64,000 nucleotides of DNA, taken from the NCBI GenBank assembly GCA_029961685.1, contig JARWKL010000015.1:22661220-22725219 (forward strand). The letters run 5' to 3'. Positions 24,346-38,460 of the stretch are shown one piece after another. The translations under genes were made by a program, and so were the position numbers. The notes beneath the pieces were generated by a model, which worked only from the letters and a program-made list of their open reading frames with translations, had not been told where the DNA came from and did no database searches. Each line of letters starts with the position of its first letter. The stretch's first letter is position 1. Source of the stretch: Aristolochia californica (taxonomy: Eukaryota; Streptophyta; Magnoliopsida; Piperales; Aristolochiaceae).

Positions 24346-25728
24346 GGGTTTATAACATTGATCATACTAGGGTTTACCCATATAAAGTTAAAATTTTAAA
24401 TATTTATGATGATTTTATTTTGTTATTTAATTTTTTTATTATTTAAGATAAAAAATTATACAATTTGCATAAACAATAAAATAATTTAAAATATAATAAA
24501 AAATTGAATAAAAAGAGGGCAAGTGTTTTTTTTTTTATTTAGTAATCTAAATTTTATGTAAATTATTGTTTAATGATTTATATTTTATTTTATTTATATA
24601 TTTAATATGTTTATTATTTTTTAAAGAGGGGGGTAGAAGCCCAACCCGTGAGGAAGAAGTGGGAGAGGAGGCCGCAAGCGATTTAGGGTTTACCAGGGTC
24701 TGCACCGCTACTCAACAAGGAAGAAAAAGAAGAGGACCGCCCCCCTCCTCCTCTGCTCCACCGCTACTGCAGACATAAATCCCCTTGTTGCTCAGTGAAA
24801 GACTAATTGGCAGGATGGTCTAGCCTAGCCTGATAATGTGTGAAGTGCTTGTGCTATACCTTGCGCATCGATGAAGGAAGGCGTAGCTTGCAGCCTTCTT
24901 CCCGAAGGAGATGCTTGCTGTAGATGATGTGAACCAGGAATCGGTTGGACATTGATTCGCACATCAAAGATTGGAGTTGGGAGGTAGCCAGAGTTTCAAT
25001 TGCAATGGCTTCTTTTAAAGGCGGAATCGAGAAGGTTGGTGGGGATTCACTTGTCGTGCCTACAAGGAAGGGGGCTTGGGGTAGGTGGTCGTGGGGAGGA
25101 TGGCAGAGGTGGAAGAGGAAGAGAGAGAATGATCAAACAAATACTTATTTTTATAATATTTAAATTCTCACTCTTAAATTAGAAAATTAAATATAATATT
25201 AAAATCATAAATTATATAAATAAAAAAGATATTTTATTATATAAATTACCCATTTCCCAGTAAGGGATTTTTCTGGAAGTATTCAACTTTGAAGGACACG
25301 TAGGTAATAACATCTTTCTTTGTGGCTTTTCTACAATTTCATTAAAAGAGAGCCCTTGATGAAAATTCTAACGCCAAGTAACTCCTAATTCGGCCGTCAT
25401 TTCGGCTTTTCGCTTATTACGCCTTCCACGCCTGAACCGTATTGGCTGGAGCATGGAGGTTGATTTTCATGTTGAGTCGCCGTTAATTGCGAAGATTTAA
25501 ACAGAAGTATTTGTCTTGGCATGTTGAAATCCATGAGAATTAGGGAGTTGATCTTTAATTGAAGTTTTTCCTTCAAACAAATGTAGGATGATAGGCTATA
25601 AGTCGTAGAAACGATTCTGTGGTGATTCTTTTTTTTTTTTTTTCCGCATCGTGGGTCTTTGGATTCCATTGGGACCTGCCGTTCTTGCACATGGTAACCA
25701 TTTCGTTCTCCTATTCGATTGCATTGTG
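24346..25728. other. intergenic and 5' leader of the SCAPER-like gene
   Basis: The first 280 bases are extremely AT-rich. From 24640 to 25130 a GC-richer block has several overlapping short frames, none recognisable. AT-rich sequence follows to 25250, and the last 350 bases before the ATG at 25729 probably contain the promoter and leader of the next gene. A T run lies at about 25628-25642. Confidence 0.35.
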
Positions 25729-28700
25729 ATGGAAAACAACGGGGATGCTGCGGATGATCAAGGATGGTCTGAAGTGAAAAAGGTCTTAACCCTTTTTGCA
25801 TCGTCTTGTTCTAGTTCTCGCAATCTTCTTTAATGTTCCCATTGGCTGTTTGTGTTTACTTATTGATTTCAGTGCTATCTGATTTTGCTCACCTGGTCTG
25901 GATTTCAATCAATGCACTCGGAGTTGGTCATACTTCTCTGATGTTGTGATAGAAGTGCTGGTTATGAGTTTGCCGACAAGAATAATGTTGTAGTCTAAAA
26001 CTTATAAGTCCTCAAAGAGGTAGGATATATAGTCTCAAGACTCAGGTTCTTGTAGGCATACATTTTTGCATGGACAAGTAGAACTTGTCACTGAGAAAAT
26101 GAATTTCTTCATGGTGATTCCGTAGCTTGCAATATGTTGTCCGATAAGGCAAAGAAGCTTGTCAATTAGCCGAGCTACATTGGCATGTGTCTACATATGC
26201 CTGGAATTCTGAAAGCACATTCTTAAAATAATACTCACATTTGTGCGTTGTTTTGTTGTATCCTCTTGGCCGGTACCACTAATCATTGGTTGGTCATCTT
26301 ACATTTGTGTGTGAACATCCAAGTTCTGCTACCTGTCAATGGCTTTTATCTGTAAGGAGAAAACAAGATGTGCACTAATTTGTTCTCTTGGAGCTTATGG
26401 AGGAATAGTTTTGAGCTATCCTAGAGTAGAGATTTTTATCTTCTTCCCTCATTCTTTGAGGATGTAAGCTTTAAGATCAGTGAAATGCTTAATATAATTG
26501 GAGCTCATTCGTCAGTGGTAATTTCATGGTTTCACTTAGATAAAGCTTCAAGAGATTTATTATGCATCTCGAAACTATATATATGGTGAGATTGTGGAAC
26601 TATTGGCATCTCGAAACTCGGTGGGTTCACATGTTACAAATTGAAAATGCAATGAATGATTTATTAGCAGGACAAGGAGATGATCTTCCTGAACTATTTG
26701 TGGCTGATGTTTTTCCTTGTGATGTCCATTAATCATTTTAGATTTCTATAATTTTTGTGGTGGAAGTGTTTTTCCCACTATCACTTCTACATTCATTTTC
26801 ATCAATGAACTTCTCATCATTAAAAAAAAAAAAAAAAAATAGAGCCTCATAAAAATATGGAATTGGTTATCAAGGTTTTGATGGTAGATATTTACATAAA
26901 CATTTTGACTTAGACTGTCTTTTTATTTTTAGTTTTTTTAAAACTTTTTTGGAATAATTAGAGGTTAAACACAGATATTGAGATAGTATAGCAATAAATA
27001 TGGTGGACTTGTAACTACTAAAAAAAGAGTGAAATTATATAACTGGCACATCATTCTGCTATTTAATCATTAGCTTTAAAGAGTATTTTATTTATTTGTT
27101 AAGAGAACAAGTATAAAAATAAAGAGATACACGAGCAAAGATGTACAGGGTCAGAGAATCTAACTTGTTAGGGGATAATGGATAAATCTTAATCTGTTGC
27201 TTACAGCACTATCATCAAGATGTAACTTTGTCCAGTATTTGTGAGACATTAAAAGAGATATTGCACAATTATTATGGGTAAGTATGCTCTCGTTCTTCTG
27301 GGTGTCATGTCCATATGGAGTTTTATATCAGATGCATTTGTTGTTCTTATTTTCCTAAAAAAAGACCACATCCGGCTGGTTTATTGGCACATGAAGATAC
27401 TTTTTATGTCAAAAAGAAAAAAATAGCAAATGCAGTTAACTTTCTGAATCATTTCCAAAAACAAAAAGTAAGAAAGAAAGCTAATTATCTTTCATTATCC
27501 TAGCTTTTCTCATTTTAGTGATTAGTTTGACCATGTTATTCAGTCAGAGGATTAATTTGTTCTAAAGTGCTCTGGTTTGTACAAGATTTTTCATTTTTAG
27601 ATATTATATTTTTACCCGTCTTCATTTCTTGATTCTTTTGGTTTTGTTCTGATAATCAGCATGCAGACAGGATTATGTCATTCTCAAATTGATTTTTAAG
27701 TATATAAATATTTTTCTATTTCTCAGATGATGCTAACATGATCTAGTGCCATTTTTTTGTGTCCAGAGACATCGAAGTAGTGCAAAATTTTCTGTTCAGA
27801 GTGGCCTTGAGTTTTTCTCCAACAAAGCTCGATCAAGTTTCCAATGCAACCAGTCTTTAGCCAAGGAGAAAGTCATAAATGGGAATTTAAGGCGTAAATC
27901 TTTACCATCTAAAGGAGAAGGGCATATTACAACCCAAACAAAGGCAGTTAGTGCAGATCTGTTTTCTTTGTCAAAAGAAGCAGATAATGGCATGAAGGAG
28001 CTTGAGAATAAAGCCATTAACCAAGAAAATGAGCTGCACAAACCATCTCGTAGTAAGACTGTTAATGTTTCTGAAGGCAGAACCCACTCAGTTGAGAAGA
28101 CACCAGATAAGGTCCCTAAGATCAAGTGGGGGGATCTTGAAGATGAAGTGCTTGAAAGGTCTAAAAACACTGGAAACCGTATCTCTCCATTTCCTTCTCA
28201 GATTGTTACCCAAGAAGACAAGGTTGTTATGAAATCTGGGGAGGTTCAGCAGTTACCTGATGAGATAGCTTCTTCATCTGTCCAGGATGAATCTAAAGGT
28301 GGAGACTTTAAAGAAGTACATGAGATATCTTCTGATGATGTTCAATTACCCAGAGAAGATAAGAAAATACAGCCATCAGATGATGCTCCTGAGATATCTT
28401 CTGAAATTAGCTGCAATAATGAAATGGGCGTTTCATACTTGGGTTATTCATCTGCTGGCACTTGTATCTCATCAGCTGTTTCATACTCTAGACTTCCTAT
28501 CACCGATCTTGTGGCAGGCATGGCTCCCCACGAGCCAGGTGCACTTTCACGAGAAAATTGTGAACCTGAAATGTCAGGTGGTGATTCCATAACAGCTCCT
28601 GGAAATTTGACAGGCTTGCAGGGTACTGTGGGAGACGCCGATGTGTCCAAGAGCCAGCTTATGGATGCTTCTGATGAAAGTGAATCAGGAGAAAGCAAAG

Positions 28701-31700
28701 AAAGGTTTAGAGAGCGGCTTTGGTGTTTTATCTTTGAGAATCTTAATAGAGCAGTTGATGAGCTTTATCTGCTATGCGAACTGGAATGCGATGTGGAGCA
28801 GATGAAGGAGGCTATTCTTGTTCTTGATGAGGCTGGATCTGATTTCAAAGAACTGAAGTCTAGAGTGAAAGAGTTTGAAAAAGTGAGGAAATCCTTTGGT
28901 CAAATCCCACAAGATGAGAATGGGGTTAACATGAAGAGTGATCATCGCAGGCCACATGCCCTCTCATGGGAGGTCAGAAATTTTCCTCTTTTTTTCAGAG
29001 TTTTACTTTTATACAACTGCTGTAAATGCTTTGGTTTTTGTCATTGTTGTTGCTGTTTATTATTTTTGTTTTATTGTATGACTTATTTTTACTATTCCTT
29101 TTTTTTTCTTGCCCAATTGATGAATTTTATTGCCAAGGCGAAGTACAAAAAAGCAGCTTACAAGCTGAAACCATCAATTAGAAAACCTATGATCACAACA
29201 AGATCATTTGAAATTATTGTTCTTGTTATTATTATTACTAGGGGTCAGATTTTGTGTAAATAGGGCTGTCAGATGATATGCAAATAACCCAATAGCCAAA
29301 ATATCAATTAAGATAAAACGTAAACGAATAGCTGTCTCAAATATATGACAAGGACACACCTGAAAAATATGATATATTTATATTCTCGCTTTGGCATATA
29401 ATCATGTCTGATTTCTACTTGTTAATGTTTTGTTTTTCATCCCATGTGAAGGGAAAGCTGCATCAGTCATAGAGACAGCAAACTTGACTTGATTTGTGAA
29501 CATGAACTGAATCCCAACTTGGTGATGCAAACATTTAAACAGATTTGTGTTTGGTCTAGGGGTAGGCAACCTGATAAATGATTGAGTATTTTGATGAGAT
29601 TGTTGGCATATGCTGATTGTTTGTATTTCCTGGGTTCATGCGCCTAGAGGTGCAAATTCCTTTGATGATTCTTTTAATCTGAGCCCTATTTAGCACCACT
29701 TGATTCTGAGGCTAGTATGTCAACAGTTGGTGCTTCTTTTAATCTGAGCCTGCATCAAGTGTTGAGGTATTGGGATAACTAATAACATAGTAGTATCTAG
29801 TTTTCATCGGATGCTAATTTGATTTGTGCTCCTGTTAAAAAAAGGTCAATTTACAATGAGATGATCTCTGTATGATGATGATATACTATACACTTAACAA
29901 AATAAAAAAATTATATTAAATGGAGAAGCAGTAGCATAATTCTTGTGTGGTATCCTTTTTTTTTAATGAGAGAATTGCCCGAGGATTTTGCTTAGTCACA
30001 TGAGTTCCAGAGAGTCCAAGAGGCTTCCTCAAAGGACGTGATTATCTCCAGCAAGGTAGGCTATTCTGTTTCATCAACTTGTACACACTGGTTTAATCTC
30101 CTTGGACATTTAGATGACATGAGAACAATTGCTTGATCCCTTGCTATAATGCTTGGTCTCCAGTTCCGTTGAATCTGTTATCACTAGTAACCCTGATAGC
30201 TCAGAAAAGTATGGTACCATAGTTATGAGTTACTATGTCCAGAGCCAACTGGACCTGGTTCCTTTATAAGGTGCTGCAAACTTCTATTTGATACTGCTAC
30301 TGAGGATCAGCTTTATTTTGACTTCTGGCTGAAGTTTGGGTGGCAAGTAATATCCAAAATCTCCTATGGGTGTCTATCATATTTTATTTGGGATAAATAA
30401 TAACAATTACCAATATTGATATGTTATATGACTGTTGTTGACAATGCTTTGTTATGTCTTGTGTATCTGTGATCAAGTAGAAATTCTGGTGCAACAGAAT
30501 ATGAAGCTCTTTTTGTCGTCTGAATGTTTGAAGTATTGATCTTAACACCATAAAGTAGTAGCATTGGTATCTAATATTTTTGTATCCATGTTTCATCTAT
30601 CTACTGGATGCATATACTTCTGAAGATCCAAAAAATAGCAACCTAAACTCTTGTGCTCTTCTTATGTGCTGATCTGGGTGTTCTTTTCATTTTTGTTTTG
30701 ATATCTTTGAAAATTGTGTTGCACATATGGTTGCTTGTTTCTTGAATTACATGATATTTGTTGTAGATTTGGATCCTAAACTTCTAATACTGTTCTTTTT
30801 ACTTCTGAGATATATTTCCATTCACTAGTCACACATTTGAAAAGATGCACAATATTTGGCTGGTTCTCATGCAAAAGGTTGAATTTGCCACCAATGAGTT
30901 GTTGTGGAGATCTCCCTCCCCCTTTGTTTTATAGCCTTCATTGGGTGGATTATTTTTGGGTCGCAAGGGCTTCTTTCTGTTGTACCTTCCCCTACATTTC
31001 TTTGTTGTTTATCTATTCATGGTGAAATTCTCTTGGCCTTTCCCAGGAGAATGTAGAACTTCTAATCTAATTGTGTTGCTTCATGCCATTACAATTTATC
31101 ACTTGCTGCTAATTGTTTAAGGTGCGGAGAATGACAACTTCACCTCATAGAGCAGAAATATTGTCTTCCTCTTTGGAAGCCTTCAAGAAAATTCAACAAG
31201 AAAGGGCCAGCAAGCATTCAACTCTAAATGATGAAGGTCAGCATTCTGTAAGCCTATCTACAAAACATTTTTCTGGCTATCCTCAAAGAAAATCTTCTGG
31301 AAAAAGAGATGTCACAGCAAGTGTTGGAGAATCAGGTACAAAATCTAGAAAACAGACCATGGATAAGGATCTTGGCGAAGGATCCAGCAGTGGGGAGAAG
31401 AGAAACGTGGAAATAATTAAGTTGAGCAGAGGATATGCTAGGCATGGCAACAGGTTAGCTTCACATATACCATCTGCTTCTGATTATACTGGTCCACATA
31501 CATTACTGAAGGATGCGATCACAGCTAAGAAGGCTGCTGATTCAAAGAGGTCAAGCTCTCTTAGTGACAAAGAAAAAGAGAAAGAAAAGAGGAGTATAAC
31601 ATCATTGAAATCTATGGATGCTTGGAAAGAGAAGCGAAATTGGGAAGATATACTTTCTTCCCCATTGAGGAACTCATCCAGGATGTCCCATTCACCTGCT

Positions 31701-34700
31701 ATGGGCAGAAGAAGTGCAGAAAGAGCTAGAGTGCTTCACGATAAACTGATGTCCCCTGAGAAGAAAAAAAAAACTTCTCTGGACATGAAACGAGAAGCAG
31801 AAGAAAAGCATGCTCGCGCCTTGAGGATCAGAAGCGAGTTGGAGAATGAGAGGGTCCAAAAATTGCAAAGAACTTCAGAAAAGTTGAACCGGGTTAGTGA
31901 ATGGCAGGCTGTTAGGAGCTTGAAGCTGCGAGAAGGAATGCTGACTCGCCATCAGAGGAGTGAATCACGACATGAAGCCTATTTAGCCCAAGTTGTAAAG
32001 AGAGCTGGAGATGAAAGTAGTAAAGTTAATGAGGTTCGGTTTATTACTTCATTAAATGATGAGAATAAGAAACTCATCTTAAAGCAGAAGCTGCAGGATT
32101 CAGAACTGAGGAGAGCTGAAAAGCTACAAGGAATTAAAATCAAACAAAAGGAGGACTCAGCGAGAGAAGAGGCTGTATTGGAACGTAGGAAGCTTCTGGA
32201 AGCAGAAAAGTTGCAGAGGCTTGCAGAGACTCAACGGAGGAAGGAAGAGGCACAGGTGCGAAGGGAAGAGGAGCGGAAGGCATCAAGTGCTGCACGTGAG
32301 GCCCGGACCATTGAACAATTGAGGAGAAAGGAAATTAGGGCTAAAGCTCAGCAAGAGGAAGCTGAACTGTTGGCACAAAAATTGGCCGAGAGGCTCAGTG
32401 AGAGTGAGATGCGTCGGAAATTTTACCTTGAACAGATTAGGGAGAGAGCTTCAATGGATTTCAGAGACCAATCATCTCCTTCAGTTAGGCGGGGTACCAA
32501 CAAGGAGGGCATGGGGAAACTTGTTTCAACAAATAGTGTTGAAGATTTTCAAGCAAACTGTATGTCAGGCATGGGAGGCTCTTCTCTTGGTATTGGTGAT
32601 GCAGTGGTACATCAGTCAATGAAACGGAGAACAAAGAAAATCCGACAAAGGCTTATGGCATTGAAATATGACTTCATAGAGCCTCCTGTTAGTGGTGAGA
32701 CAGCAGGGATAGGGTACAGAACCCAAGTGGGGGCAGCTAGGGCAAAGATTGGAAGATGGCTTCTGGATCTTCAGAGGCTTCGGCAAGCTAGGAAAGAAGG
32801 GGCTGCAAGCATAGGACTAATTGTAGGAGATATGATTAAGGTATGATTTTTTTTTTTTTTACATCATTTCCTCTCTCGCTCATACTCCCTTGAGGAGATT
32901 ATCTACGTATTTGGCTTAATAATTTCTGAATGTTTTGGCGGTTTTCCGGTCAAGTAGTTTTTGGAGGGCAAGGACCCTGAGCTCCAAGCATCTCGTCAAG
33001 CTGGTCTACTTGATTTCATTGCTTCTGCACTGCCTGCATCTCACACTTCCAAACCTGAAGCTTGCCAAGTGACAATATACCTACTACGACTTTTGAAAGT
33101 GGTGCTTGCTCTACCTGCAAATCGTGGTTATTTTCTTGCACAGAATCTGTTACCTCCAGTTATTCCAATGCTGTCTGCAGCTCTAGAAAATTATATTAAG
33201 ATTTCAGCTGCTTCAAATCTTCCTCTAAGCAACTCCAGCTTGGTCTCTAGTAAAATTTCATCTGAGAATCTGGAATCAATTGCAGAAGTACTGGAGGGAT
33301 TTCTATGGACTGTTATAGTGATTATTGGTCACAGTGAGACAGATGAACATCAGAGTCAAATGCAGGATATCTTGTTGGAACTGGTTGTCGCTTATCAAGT
33401 AATCCATCGCTTGCGAGATCTATTTGCTCTTTTTGATAGGCCCCAGTTAGAAGGAGTTCCATTTCCTTCATCTGTTCTTTTAGGCTTGAATCTTCTTACA
33501 GTATTGACCTCTCGATATCGATTTATTTCCACTATTGATTGGGGATTTTATCCATCTTGGTCCACTTCAGACAATAAAGATGAAGAGAAATCTGCAAATG
33601 CTGCAGAATCAGAAGCTGTTGGTGATTCTTCAGAAAAAGTGACAAAATTTCATGAAGTAAACATTACTAATAAACACAAGGAGCCATTACACATCCAGAA
33701 GGATTCATTTAACCAATTAACTGAAATGTCAACTCATCTGAACGGTGCAATAGAAACTTCAGGTGAATCTCAGAAAAGTCAGATATCAGAGAATATCACC
33801 ACCTTGTCCCAAAGTAATGAGAAGAGCAAAACCTATAATAACAGGGAAGATCAAAATGGTATTGTGCAAGAGGGTGGAGGTCCAACAATGCAGAAAAAGG
33901 TTCAAAATGACCACGAAGGTGGCTTGAAGCTGCCAGTTGCATTTCTCGTTTCCGCCATTGGAGAAACAGGTCTCGTTGGACTCCCATCACTATTAACAGC
34001 TGTACTACTACAGGCAAACAGCAAATCATCATCTGACCAGGGTACTTATCATCTTCCATCAAATTTTGAGGAAGTTGCAACTGGTGTTTTGAAGGTTCTA
34101 AACAATTTAGCCATCTTAGACATTAGTCTTCTGCAGAAAATGCTAGTAAGTCTTGGTCTTTTTCCATTTTCAGAATTTAACTGATCTTTTGGCGATTGAT
34201 TTTTTTTTATCATTACTGATGGTTATGTATGCTCAGCTATTTGTATTGGCGAGTTTGACAGTTTCATCATCAGATTAAATGGACATGTTTAATGTTTCAA
34301 CTGTAAACAGGCTAGACCAGATCTAAGAATGGAGTTCTTCCATCTCATGAGCTTCCTTCTTTCTCATTGCACAAGCAAGTGGAAAGCAGCCACAGATCAG
34401 GTGATTTGATGTTTTGCAACATATTACTGCAACACGAATACTGGCTATGCCTTTATAAAAAATAAAGGGAGAAAAAATAAAATATGAAAGGAAATACTAG
34501 CAAAGAAAATAAATGATATTTTTATTATGGAACATTTATTTTTGTGGAAAAAATATTTCCACACATTCTGATGGAAGCAAGTTTATCTAGCTTTTTTTTC
34601 ACTCCTCTATTTGTCTTAGAGGCGTTTGCATATTAGATCTTATGTAAGCTTAGTTGTGTGTGTGAGTATGAGAAACACTATCACAAAAGTTAGATGTGTT

Positions 34701-36781
34701 AGTATGGTTTGCACTATCTATGTATTGACTATATTATAGTAGGTCATAAACACATTTTAACTAGAATCATCAAACCGTTGTTCCAATGGGCCGGCCACTC
34801 TGGTAAATATGCATTTTATAGACTCTACACTTGTGTATGTATGTGACTTGAGTGTACAAGTGTTCAGAATATTTGTTTACCCTCAAATTCCTTTACTGAA
34901 TGAAGAACATGGAAACTGAACTCGTAGTATATATCATCTCCATGGGAGGACTTATTAAGTTCAGCCAATTGGCCCTTTTTGTGCTGATGTCATTTAAGCA
35001 TTAGAAATATGTTCTGAAGGCTGATAATTGATTTTGTATTGGATGAATCATTATTGAGTGTCATTCTTACTATTGAATTTTTTCTATTACTTGAATGTAA
35101 TTACCTGATTCAATCTAAATGAAAACACATATACAGCATATTCATAATTCAATAAAATGAGCATAAGAAAGCATGTGTTTAGGTTCTCAACTGAAACACA
35201 TGTTAATTTTACCGTTTGTATTCATGTGTATCCTAAACCATGCTAATTTTACTGTTTATATTTATGTCAATCCTAAACCAACAGATATTGTAGATTCTTT
35301 AGGGTATGATGACAGAAATGACATCTCCAAAGGTAATTCTTTAAGTAAGGAACAAGGCAACAAGATTTAGGAATCCAAAAGAAAATGAAGAGATGCTAGC
35401 AAAGTGGTCTAGAATTTGCCATAGGAAAGACTCTTAGTGTGGGAAGCCTTTTTCGATTTTAAAACAAAAGACAGAAACTAGAGGAATTAAATAGAGACGA
35501 AATAAACAATGAAAAAGACAGAGAATGTGGATGTCATGTAAGAAAAACTTTTAAAGAGAGGAAAGGAGGAACATGAGTTCAATCATTAGGTTAGAAGTCA
35601 CACTCATAGTGGTGTCAAAAGGATGGCTATAGTCTGGCAGTTGTGCATTAACATTTATACTGTTCTGGTACATTATTAAGGTAGAAACCTCTTCTTTCAG
35701 AAGGGAAATAACAGGGGAGTTCTTTTCACCCAAAAAAAAAAAAAAAAAGCAGGAAAACTTTGAAGGAATTGCTTCTTTCAAATAACAGCACTCAATGAGA
35801 TTTTGTGAAAGCCCTTGATCTGAAACCCGGAACCAGTTTTACTATGTATTAAGTGAACAGATGTCGTTCAGATACGACAGCAAAATCACTCATCGAAGGA
35901 AACCCTTCAGATTTAATTTGTTTTTTATGTCCATATACTCTGATTTTTGCCTGTTTATGCTATTTCTGAGTTTGATTTGCCACCAAAATAACTGTCAACC
36001 ATGTGTTATTTGGTAGTTCTGAGTTTTGCTTTTTTTTATTTTGACAACTTGTGCCAGGTGGGTCTACTACTGCTTGAGACACTATTGCTTCTTGGCTACT
36101 TCTCTTTGTTCCACCCAGGTAACCAAGCAGTTCTTCGGTGGGGGAAGAGCCCAACTATCCTTCATAAGGTCTGATATCTTATTTCCTTCATTTTAGTTCC
36201 TTGGATGTGAGGAATCAAACTAACCCTTTTTCTTGCTAAAAAATCAGGTTTGTGATCTGCCCTTTGTGTTCTTTAGTGACCCTGAGTTAACACCCATTTT
36301 GGCTGGCACACTTGTGGCTGCATGTTATGGCTCTGAGCAGAACAAGGGGGTTGTGCAGCAAGAAATTAGTATGGACATGCTCCTGTCTTTGCTTAAATCC
36401 TGCAGACAAGGGTTGACAGCCACTCAATCTGATCCATCTGCACCAGAGAACAATGCTACATGTGATGATCCTTCTGATGTTAATCAACCAGCCCCAGACA
36501 CAAGAAAGTTTCAAAGTGATCTGTCTGTAAGATCTGGCCGATATAACATGCGAGGCTTCAGGGCCTCCTTGGGTAAAGGAGGCTATATGGGAAGTAATGG
36601 AAGACTAAGCAAGATGAAAAATCAAAGAGAAAGTAAAGGAACAAAAGCTTGTGATGAATGGGCATTGAAGCACAACCTGCCTTCTGAATCTTCATCTACT
36701 TTTATGTTGCATAATAGATTCCCAAGCAGCTTTATAGATAGAGCAGAAGTTTTTTTTTCAGCAGAATCTACAAGCCTGTGA
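25729..36781 (+). CDS. SCAPER-like protein (S-phase cyclin A-associated protein in the ER family)
   Basis: Seven exons (25729-25782, 27767-28972, 31122-32840, 32958-34145, 34311-34400, 36058-36168, 36248-36781) join in frame to 1633 residues. The tiny first exon encodes MENNGDAADDQGWSEVKK. Residues 19-330 are low-complexity and Ser/Glu rich. A SCAPER N-terminal domain follows at about 330-390 (RERLWCFIFENLNRAVDELY). Next come the RRMTTSPHRAEILSSSLEAF segment and a long Lys/Glu/Arg-rich helical region to about residue 830, and then a hydrophobic, helical-repeat-like C-terminal half. Human SCAPER is an ER-associated cyclin A/CDK2 regulator; the plant role is not established, so function here is only family-level. 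All reading frames are open with clean splice sites. The short first coding exon separated by a 2-kb intron is easily missed by gene finders. Confidence 0.9.
25783..27766 (+). other. intron 1 of the SCAPER-like gene
   Basis: A 2-kb intron. Near 26810-26838 the text AATGAACTTCTCATCATT followed by an A run of about 18 resembles the 3' end of a plant LINE or other retroposed copy, with the upstream 400 bases possibly belonging to it. No reverse transcriptase frame is visible, so this is weak. Confidence 0.3.
28973..31121 (+). other. intron 2 of the SCAPER-like gene
   Basis: A 2.1-kb intron. An open frame runs from exon 2 across the donor to 29263, but the splice GAG|GTCAGA to AAG|GTGCGG restores the conserved EVRRMTTSP sequence, so the read-through is not used. 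No repeats or other genes recognised. Confidence 0.5.
34401..36057 (+). other. intron 5 of the SCAPER-like gene
   Basis: A 1.66-kb AT-rich intron with an A run at about 35732-35748. No gene or clear repeat seen. Confidence 0.4.
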
Positions 36782-37247
36782 AATGTGATACCAGGCTAAA
36801 CCTACCTGATGCTCCATGTTTGTCATGAGCCTATTCTGAGTTTTGTCTTCTGAATGGGAATGCTCAATTTGTTTACAGGGCAGAAGAACAGCCCAGATTA
36901 TCAAATTATGGGCCAAGTTGGAAATCATTAGTGGGTATGTAGTTTCGAGGAAACGGCTTTTAGTGCTGTTGAAAGCATTTAACGGGTTGCGACTTCTCGT
37001 CTACTCGTGGGAGTTGTATAAACTGAAAACTGGAAAATAGAGGCAGAGTTTCAACATTTGCAAAAGAGATGTATTATGTAGTTCTATCATGTGTACAGTG
37101 TTTAGCTACTGGCATACTTCCGCTTCACTGCTTTTGTTGCAAAAAAGAGTTTCCAGAGAATATTTTCTCTTTGGTTTCTCTTTATCCCTTTCTCTTTTCC
37201 GTTGTAGCAAGAAAAATTTAAAACGGGGCAGAAACAATACAGTTTCC

Positions 37248-38460
37248 TAAGGGTGGCATCGAGCCTGAACCTGTCTATGTTCGAGCCGAGTTTGATTTAA
37301 ATATTTTAAACTCGAGTTCGAGCCAAACCCAGCCTCGAGTTTAAAATTGTTATCGAACTCGAGCCCAATAAGTTTAGCTGAGCTCGAGCTTTAACATTCA
37401 TTTAAAACTTTTCAAAAAATATATGTCTCGAGTTCGAGCTCCAACATACATTTAAAATTTTTTAAAAAATACATGTCAAATAAATTGTATATAAAATTAT
37501 GCATATATTTTACATAAAATTGGGCATAAGGGTGGCATAGAATCCAGCTGAATCTGAACTTTCCTATGTTCAAACCAAGTTTGATTTAAATAGTTCGAAC
37601 TCAAGCTCGAGCTGACCTTAGCCTCGAGCCTAAAAGTGTAATCAAACTTGAGCCTAATAATTTTAACCGAGTTTGAGCTTAACCTATATTTAATACTCTA
37701 CATAAAATATGTGTCAAATAAATTATATATAAAATTATGCATACATTTAAAAAAAAGAATGATATGGGAGGTTCGGGATTGAATCTCGATAATGAATTAG
37801 AACACACCAATATTAATCTTTTTTATCCCAAATATTGTCTAGCTTATTTGTAATTTTTGAAGTTGCCCATAAATTTATTATGGCCTCCTTAGTGCCCCCG
37901 GTTGAAAATCTTACTTAAAAAATTATATGTTTTTAATAAAAAATTTCAATTCTTAAAATATTTCCAAAAAACACGAGACACTAATAGTCCCTAGAAACGT
38001 ATTTCTACTAAAAAAATCAATATTTCTTGAAAAAATTCAATATGTCTCTGGTTTTTCGTCGAGACGACACTGAGGGAAGGGGTCTAGCGGCGCCGGTGAG
38101 GACTTGTCGTCGGAGATGACAACTGCGATGGAGGCTACGGAGACGGAAACAGAGGCGAAGGCAAACTAGGGGAGGAAGAAATTGAACCAAACATCAGTCA
38201 AGGCGGCCATAGTAGCAGACGGAAGGGGCTCGACGGTGATGAGTGGAGGAAGAATTTTTTCCCTCTCGCTCCTGCTCCAGTCCCAACTCTCGAGCCTGTT
38301 AACGAGCTAGCTCGCGAGCTTTCGAACCAAAGCATAGTTCGGTCGAGCTCTGCTCGTTAACTCAAACGAACCTTATTTCGAACTGAGATCCAGATAAATA
38401 GAATCGAGCCGAGCCGAGCTCGAGCCGCTCGCAAACCGGCTCGGTTCGATGCCACCCCTA
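37248..38460. mobile_element. hAT-like non-autonomous element with a duplicated left end
   Basis: The left end reads TAAGGGTGGCATCGAGCC and the right end, in reverse complement, TAGGGGTGGCATCGAACC, which are imperfect terminal inverted repeats. Both subterminal regions are rich in CTCGAG/GAGCTCGAGC motifs. A second left-end copy begins near 37526 (ATAAGGGTGGCATAGAATCC) and repeats the following 150 bases with changes, so the element is nested or internally duplicated. A GC-rich patch at 38060-38260 is unlike the rest and may be captured sequence. An 8-bp target duplication could not be seen. No transposase. Confidence 0.55.

Noticed and set aside
24945..25182. Gly/Trp/Arg-rich small proteins
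   Set aside because: Overlapping frames in a GC-rich, purine-biased block; no start context, motif or splice structure supports them.
27746..29263. A single 505-codon frame as a complete protein
   Set aside because: Its first codons lie before the acceptor at 27766 and its last hundred lie past the donor at 28972; splicing restores conserved SCAPER-like sequence at both sides.
36843..37040. Small gene after the SCAPER-like stop codon
   Set aside because: A 65-codon frame without recognisable features, within the probable 3' untranslated region.
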